DNA of 64,000 bases from Bacteroides sp. (lineage in GTDB: Bacteria > Bacteroidota > Bacteroidia > Bacteroidales > Bacteroidaceae): positions 310,001 through 374,000 of the forward strand of contig JAJQDI010000009.1 in assembly GCA_021202275.1 (NCBI GenBank), read 5' to 3'. Positions within the stretch are counted from its first letter, which is position 1; each line of letters opens with the position of its first letter. Below, one piece after another: positions 60,056 to 64,000 of this stretch. The translations under genes were made by a program, and so were the position numbers. The notes beneath the pieces were generated by a model. The model was not told where the DNA came from. It saw only the letters and a list, made by a program, of their open reading frames with translations, and did no database searches.

Positions 60056-61135
60056 TCAGGAAGCAGTCTCTTTCTGCTCTTCCTCCCAGATTTCCAGCAT
60101 TTCCGCGTTATTGAGTTCCGGTTCTGCTTCTTTCCTGGCGAGCAGCCCCGGATTATTTCCGATCTTCATCAGTATCAATCCGATCACGATCCAGACCAAT
60201 TCCCTTACACGGGTGATCAGAGCCGTGTATACCCCATAGGCACCCGATATCGAAAGCCCTCCCACAGCCAATGCAAATCCTCCTTCCCGGCCTCCTACCT
60301 GCATGGGCATGAAGAACAGCAGATTGGCCAGTAAAGAAGAGAAAGCAACAATCAGCAAACAGTCTGCAAAGCTCACATCCGAGGTCAGCACATTCAGGAT
60401 CAGCCATACCTCCAGCGAAGAGAGTATACGTGCTATGAACTCCAGAGAGAGAGCACTGTAAAAAATGCTTTTCCGTTGCTGGTGCAGCAAGGCGATCTGC
60501 GCATCGATCTGTTGCAACTTTTCCGAATGCTTCTCCGCGAAACGGAGGGCATATTTCTTAAGAAAAGGGATATGACTCCCCATACGCACCATAGCCACAG
60601 CCATGCCATCTCTATAACCTTTGATAAATAATACCGCCAGCAACAGACACATCAGAGTGACGGTACTCAGCACGATCCCCATAAACCAGTTCACGGGATA
60701 GCAGCAGATATAGATCACCACCGCGCTCAGCCAGAAACAGAAATGAGAGAAAATATGCATCATCACATACAGGATCACAGAAGAGGTAGCGCGTTCTACA
60801 CCTATATAAGGAGAGAGTTCCATGATGCGGTAAGGCTCTCCTCCCATCAACCCGACCGGAGTCACATAGTTAAGCGCGAAACCGGATACAGTGAGTTTAT
60901 ACAACCGGGTGAAAGAGATGGGTGACGGACGTTGTCCGCTGCGGATAATCAGGAACCAGGAGAATGTATTGATCATATACACAAAGAACCAGAGCAGCAG
61001 CACAAGCGGCAGGTAATATCCGGCTTTCCGGAGATTGTCCAGAAGTTCTTCGTACGACATATCGAAAGTGAATAACATGACCACTACCGCGATCACTCCC
61101 ACTATCAAAAAAAGATTTCTGAACCGACTCTTCAT
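60056..61135 (-). CDS. UPF0104/LPG_synthase_TM family membrane protein, putative flippase
   Basis: 359 residues with seven or eight transmembrane helices (for example LFLIVGVIAVVVMLFTF, LPLVLLLWFFVYMINTFSWF). Conserved family features include FALNYVTPVGLMGGEPYRI and MPMQVGGREGGFALAVGG. These proteins resemble the membrane part of MprF and are thought to flip or transport lipids. Its position between the CDP-alcohol transferase and HAD gene suggests movement of the inositol lipid. Starts 8 bp before the upstream gene's stop, that is closely coupled. Confidence 0.88.
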   Translation of the reverse strand: MKSRFRNLFLIVGVIAVVVMLFTFDMSYEELLDNLRKAGYYLPLVLLLWFFVYMINTFSWFLIIRSGQRPSPISFTRLYKLTVSGFALNYVTPVGLMGGEPYRIMELSPYIGVERATSSVILYVMMHIFSHFCFWLSAVVIYICCYPVNWFMGIVLSTVTLMCLLLAVLFIKGYRDGMAVAMVRMGSHIPFLKKYALRFAEKHSEKLQQIDAQIALLHQQRKSIFYSALSLEFIARILSSLEVWLILNVLTSDVSFADCLLIVAFSSLLANLLFFMPMQVGGREGGFALAVGGLSISGAYGVYTALITRVRELVWIVIGLILMKIGNNPGLLARKEAEPELNNAEMLEIWEEEQKETAS

Positions 61136-61143
61136 CTATTTCC

Positions 61144-62072
61144 CTATTTCATCTTCAATATCAATAACAAATGCGCGCAGAATGTCTCATGCCGCTGTAC
61201 CATATAATACAGCAACACATTCAACACAGTGAGTTCAAATATAAAGTAAATCCACGGAAGTCCGGCCAGAAGAGAGAGAAAAAGCACCATGGCCCGTGTA
61301 TTGAAAGAGAGAATATTGGTAAACTTCATCAAAGGCAGGCTACCTACCCGGAAAAGCCTTCCTACCTGTGCCGGGGCATCGTCTCCATACTCCCGGCAAA
61401 GAAAATGATACAGTTCCTGGAAGTGGGGCGACATCTTTTCCTGGGAGGCTGTATAGTTCCCGTAAAACCACAGAAACCATTTTTTATCACATTCCCTTTC
61501 CAGGGCAATCCGGCAAACTGTTTCCGGACCTCTTGCGAACGTATCAGTTCACTTCCCGCTTTCCCTTTGATAAAAAAAAGATGTATATTCCGGTAATAAT
61601 CGGCCATAGCTGCCTGCTGACTATGGAAGTAGCCCGCCGCGGCTGCCAATATCCAGATCCCATACGACCAGGCAGGCATCAGCCGGAAGCAAATGGCAAC
61701 ATATATCGTGATGAACCACAGATCGCCGCATACTCCATCCAGGATACGTCCCATTTCCGAACTTTGCCCCGTCATCCGGGCCAGTTGACCATCCGCGCTG
61801 TCGTATGTATTGGCCCAGACCAGCAGCAACATCCCTGCTACATTGAGGCGCATGTCTTCAAAATAGAACAGAAAACCCGCTACTACTCCCAGGACAATGG
61901 CAGCCACGGTGATGGCATTGGGAGATATACCCGCTTTCCGGAAAAGTAAAGCCCATTGGTATCCCAGCGGACGGTAAAAGATAAGATCGATCCACTCTTC
62001 CGTATCCCCGGACTTCAGGGAAGCAGCCATAGATACCTTCTTGTCATTTTCTGTGTGTTCATTCTCTTTCAT
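61144..62072 (-). CDS. CDP-alcohol phosphatidyltransferase family protein, frameshifted
   Basis: Restored length is 309 residues. Hydrophobic helices surround the signature D-S-A-D-G-Q-L-A-R...G-R-I-L-D-G-V-C-G-D. The usual motif ends G-x3-D-x3-D; here the last Asp is one residue further (x4), which is unusual. These enzymes join a CDP-activated group and an alcohol at the inner membrane. Next to inositol-3-phosphate synthase and a nucleotidyltransferase, the likely product is a phosphoinositol lipid. The first frame ends at 61362 after GNVIKNGF; with a T7 instead of T6 run at 61480-61485 it continues VIKKWFLWFYGNYTASQ and ends at 61144. Its start overlaps the ATP-grasp stop by 14 bp. Confidence 0.9.
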
Positions 62073-62920
62073 ACACTCTCTTCAGGATCACGTTTGCTAT
62101 AGCCTTTGCTGCCTCTTCCCTGCAAGGGGCAAAACTGGGCCAGTCATTAAAATCAATAATCCGCAGGGTACCATCCGGAGAGACGATACAATCTCCTCCG
62201 TATACCTGTACATTCAACACATCCGCCGCCCGTTCGCACAGAGCCTGCAAGCTCTCCACCGAAAAACCGATCCCCGTGGGCCGTCCGTTGATCTCTTCCA
62301 GTCCGAACTTGCTATGCTGTTTGTCAAACGGATAGAACCAATGAAAAAAAACCGCTCCCGGCCACTCCGTAGAATTTGATCAGATCGCCCGGCAGATGTT
62401 TGCTGATAACCACGCGACGGATACCCCGCAGTGCATACTCGATCAGTATTTCCTGCAATTCCGCCAGGTGTCGCACGTAGGAGACATCTTCCCGGTGTAT
62501 GGCGTGAAAATCTGCCCGCTTCACCCAGCAGGGAGCGAATTCTTCAGAGATCCGTCCTGCCACAGACACGTCCGTATCGTAAGCCATACTCTCCGGATAG
62601 GCGATCTGATTTCCGAGCAACAGAAAAGTCATCCGTTCCCGGCTGCAATTACGTATACCGGATGCGGGATTGATGGCCAGCAGACCTTTTTCCTCCATCT
62701 GTTCCAATTTCCGTACCGCCGCCCCGCTGCGCATCATGGTAAATACACACGATCCGCGCAGTTCCCTCAACAGGAACTCCTGTTCGGTATACATCCGTAC
62801 CACATGTCCTTCCCTGATCAGCTGGCGGGCTGTAGCCGATAAAATAGCAGCATCGTTCCCCACATGATTGGGAGAGAAGAGAGTATAACGCTGTACAGCC
62901 GCAAATTCCAGTCTTTTCAT
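62059..62920 (-). CDS. ATP-grasp domain protein in the inositol-lipid operon, frameshifted
   Basis: Restored length is 286 residues. The C-terminal IIDFNDWPSFAPC contains the D-x-N metal site of ATP-grasp enzymes. The middle region CWVKRADFHAIHRED and VVISKHLPGDLIKFYGV resembles the ATP-binding strands of RimK-type ligases. Such enzymes form amide or thioester bonds with ATP. What it would ligate here is unknown; amino-acylation of an inositol lipid is one possibility. The first frame stops at 62324 after GSGFFSLVLSV; a seven-base run instead of A8 at 62344-62351 gives GSGFFHWFYPFDKQ and leads into the downstream frame ending at 62059. Overlaps the nucleotidyltransferase gene by 4 bp. Confidence 0.82.
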
Positions 62921-63630
62921 CCGTTTCGGTGTTGATCCACAAACTGACGTGCCTCTGTCCAGTCAGCACTACGATCTATATCAATGATCTTTGAAAAAGG
63001 AAAGGCTCTGACACGTAGCCCGGCAGAGACCAAGTGCTTCTGAAAGCCTCTCATCCGGTCGATCCCTTTTTTCCGGGCGGGGATCACCTGCAAAAGTGCC
63101 TCACGATCCAGGCAATAGATCCCACCGGATACGTAATGTTTTCCCCGGGGCGGCACAGAGGTATAGTCTGTGATCCGCAACTCCTCATCCGTGCATACAT
63201 ACAACGGAGATTCATCTTCCACATAGGTTGTCACAGCCATCAGGGCGTTACAATCGTCAGATCTGCGGAACTCTTCCAGGTAAAGAGAGAATTCTTTTTC
63301 ATCAAACACCGGATCTACCGTAGTCAAACAACATTTTCCGCTTCTTTCCAGAAAAGGGACAAGCATTTCTAAGCTATGCAGCGAATCGGCTGTGGTCTTC
63401 ACCACCAGATTCAGAGATACGGGCAGAGCGAGACCTCTCAGGTAGGTATACACATCCTCCATCTCTTCATTCACAACCACACTGACAGAGGTGGCCTGCT
63501 GAGCCAGGAAAATACGGATGAGCCTTCCTATCAGAGGTTCCCCTCCTATCTCTACCAGGGGTTTGGATATATGTATACCGTCGGCTACCAGCCGGCTACC
63601 TGCTCCGGCAGCAATGATCGCAAAATCCAT
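62917..63630 (-). CDS. Nucleotidyltransferase family protein, putative inositol-phosphate cytidylyltransferase
   Basis: 237 residues. The N-terminal IIAAGAGSRL with SKPLVEIGGEPLIGR is the nucleotide-binding signature of sugar-phosphate nucleotidyltransferases; TTVDPVFD and SGGIYCLDREAL complete the fold. Directly downstream of inositol-3-phosphate synthase, it may activate inositol phosphate as CDP-inositol, as in archaeal di-inositol-phosphate synthesis, for use by the CDP-alcohol transferase. That substrate is inference. Coupled by 4-bp overlap to the ATP-grasp gene; 6 bp from the synthase stop. Confidence 0.88.
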   Translation of the reverse strand: MDFAIIAAGAGSRLVADGIHISKPLVEIGGEPLIGRLIRIFLAQQATSVSVVVNEEMEDVYTYLRGLALPVSLNLVVKTTADSLHSLEMLVPFLERSGKCCLTTVDPVFDEKEFSLYLEEFRRSDDCNALMAVTTYVEDESPLYVCTDEELRITDYTSVPPRGKHYVSGGIYCLDREALLQVIPARKKGIDRMRGFQKHLVSAGLRVRAFPFSKIIDIDRSADWTEARQFVDQHRNG

Positions 63631-63636
63631 ACCCTG

Positions 63637-64000
63637 TCAATCTAAATAATCCAATGTAGACTCTCCGATCATCTTACGCAACGTATTCTTCAGCCTGGTA
63701 TACTGAATAAACAGATCATGTTCGGGCACATGCTCCGTATCGTGCATCGGGCTCTTGAAGTAGAAGGAGAGCCAGTCCTGTATACCGCTCATTCCGGCAC
63801 GTGCAGCCAGATCGGCAAACAAAACCAGATCCAGCACCAGAGGAGCTGCCAGGATAGAGTCCCGACAGAGAAAATCTACCTTGAGCTGCATCGGGTATCC
63901 CATCCAGCCGATGATATCGATATTGTCCCACCCTTCTTTGTTGTCTTTCCGGGGAGGATAGTAATTGATCCGTACCTTATGATAAATATGGCCATACAGT
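63637..64000 (-). CDS. ino1: Inositol-3-phosphate synthase, 3' end only
   Basis: The last 120 residues are visible; the rest lies beyond the right edge. VRINYYPPRKDNKEGWDNID, LKVDFLCRDSILAAPLVLDL and the C-terminal SPMHDTEHVPEHDLFIQ match myo-inositol-phosphate synthases, which convert glucose 6-phosphate to inositol 3-phosphate with NAD. It leads the operon that continues with nucleotidyltransferase, ATP-grasp, CDP-alcohol transferase, UPF0104 and HAD genes. Confidence 0.92.
   Translation of the reverse strand, partial: LYGHIYHKVRINYYPPRKDNKEGWDNIDIIGWMGYPMQLKVDFLCRDSILAAPLVLDLVLFADLAARAGMSGIQDWLSFYFKSPMHDTEHVPEHDLFIQYTRLKNTLRKMIGESTLDYLD

Overview
This 64 kb window comes from a chromosome of the order Bacteroidales (Bacteroides/Parabacteroides-like). 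The evidence is a SusC/SusD pair with a hybrid two-component regulator and a sulfatase, gldE, the mutY-hup-rng synteny, TAnnTTTG-type -7 promoter elements in place of sigma70 boxes, many SPII lipoproteins, and an inositol-lipid type gene cluster. The genus cannot be fixed from sequence alone. No phage, complete insertion sequence or CRISPR array was found.

Layout. 1-2.3 kb: an M23 peptidase (partial) and alanine dehydrogenase. 2.5-9.3 kb: a small Pro/Glu-rich protein, a gene-poor stretch, then a minus-strand block with a secreted-looking zinc alcohol dehydrogenase, a hexapeptide acetyltransferase, a rhodanese lipoprotein, a frameshifted small gene, an AlkZ-related protein, an AraC regulator and a metallo-beta-lactamase-fold hydrolase. 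10-12.2 kb: a strongly expressed-looking pair, NifU-like scaffold plus GGGtGRT protein, and a macro-like domain protein. 12.3-18.1 kb: an OmpR-family two-component system, a promoter with four TCTAA sites exactly 11 bp apart, an MgtA-type P-type ATPase and a possible 46-residue membrane protein. 18.6-35.2 kb: a polysaccharide utilisation locus made of a GH105-heparinase II/III fusion, SusC, SusD, an unknown lipoprotein, a hybrid sensor (HTCS) and a serine-type sulfatase. 35.2-36.7 kb: small stress-type membrane proteins. 37-39.8 kb: dnaB, ispE and tRNA-Asp. 40.2-41.6 kb: a Cys-rich double-glycine-like peptide with a TlpA-like lipoprotein. 42-50.3 kb: an NAD(P)-binding reductase, an esterase, a UPF0158 protein, hexokinase, AraC, glutamate decarboxylase and an HTH protein. 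50.8-57.3 kb: conserved housekeeping genes (4'-phosphopantetheinyl transferase, gldE, ssb, mutY, hup, a 30-residue ribosomal-type protein, rng). 57.7-64 kb: an AraC regulator and a minus-strand operon reading inositol-3-phosphate synthase, nucleotidyltransferase, ATP-grasp, CDP-alcohol phosphatidyltransferase, UPF0104 membrane protein and HAD hydrolase. That order suggests synthesis and handling of inositol-containing lipids.

Two window-wide patterns stand out. First, at least seven and probably eight genes (mgtA, GH105 fusion, HTCS, TlpA lipoprotein, peptide, HAD, CDP-alcohol transferase, ATP-grasp) are each broken by one base in a homopolymer, and in every case the intact frame needs a tract of exactly seven bases where six or eight are present. 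This looks like an assembly or sequencing artefact, though tract-length variation is possible. Coordinates below give the restored gene spans. Second, several intergenic regions carry arrays of degenerate 21-22 bp units with dyad symmetry (26891-27128, 58990-59094, weaker at 14654-14719), for which I know no explanation.
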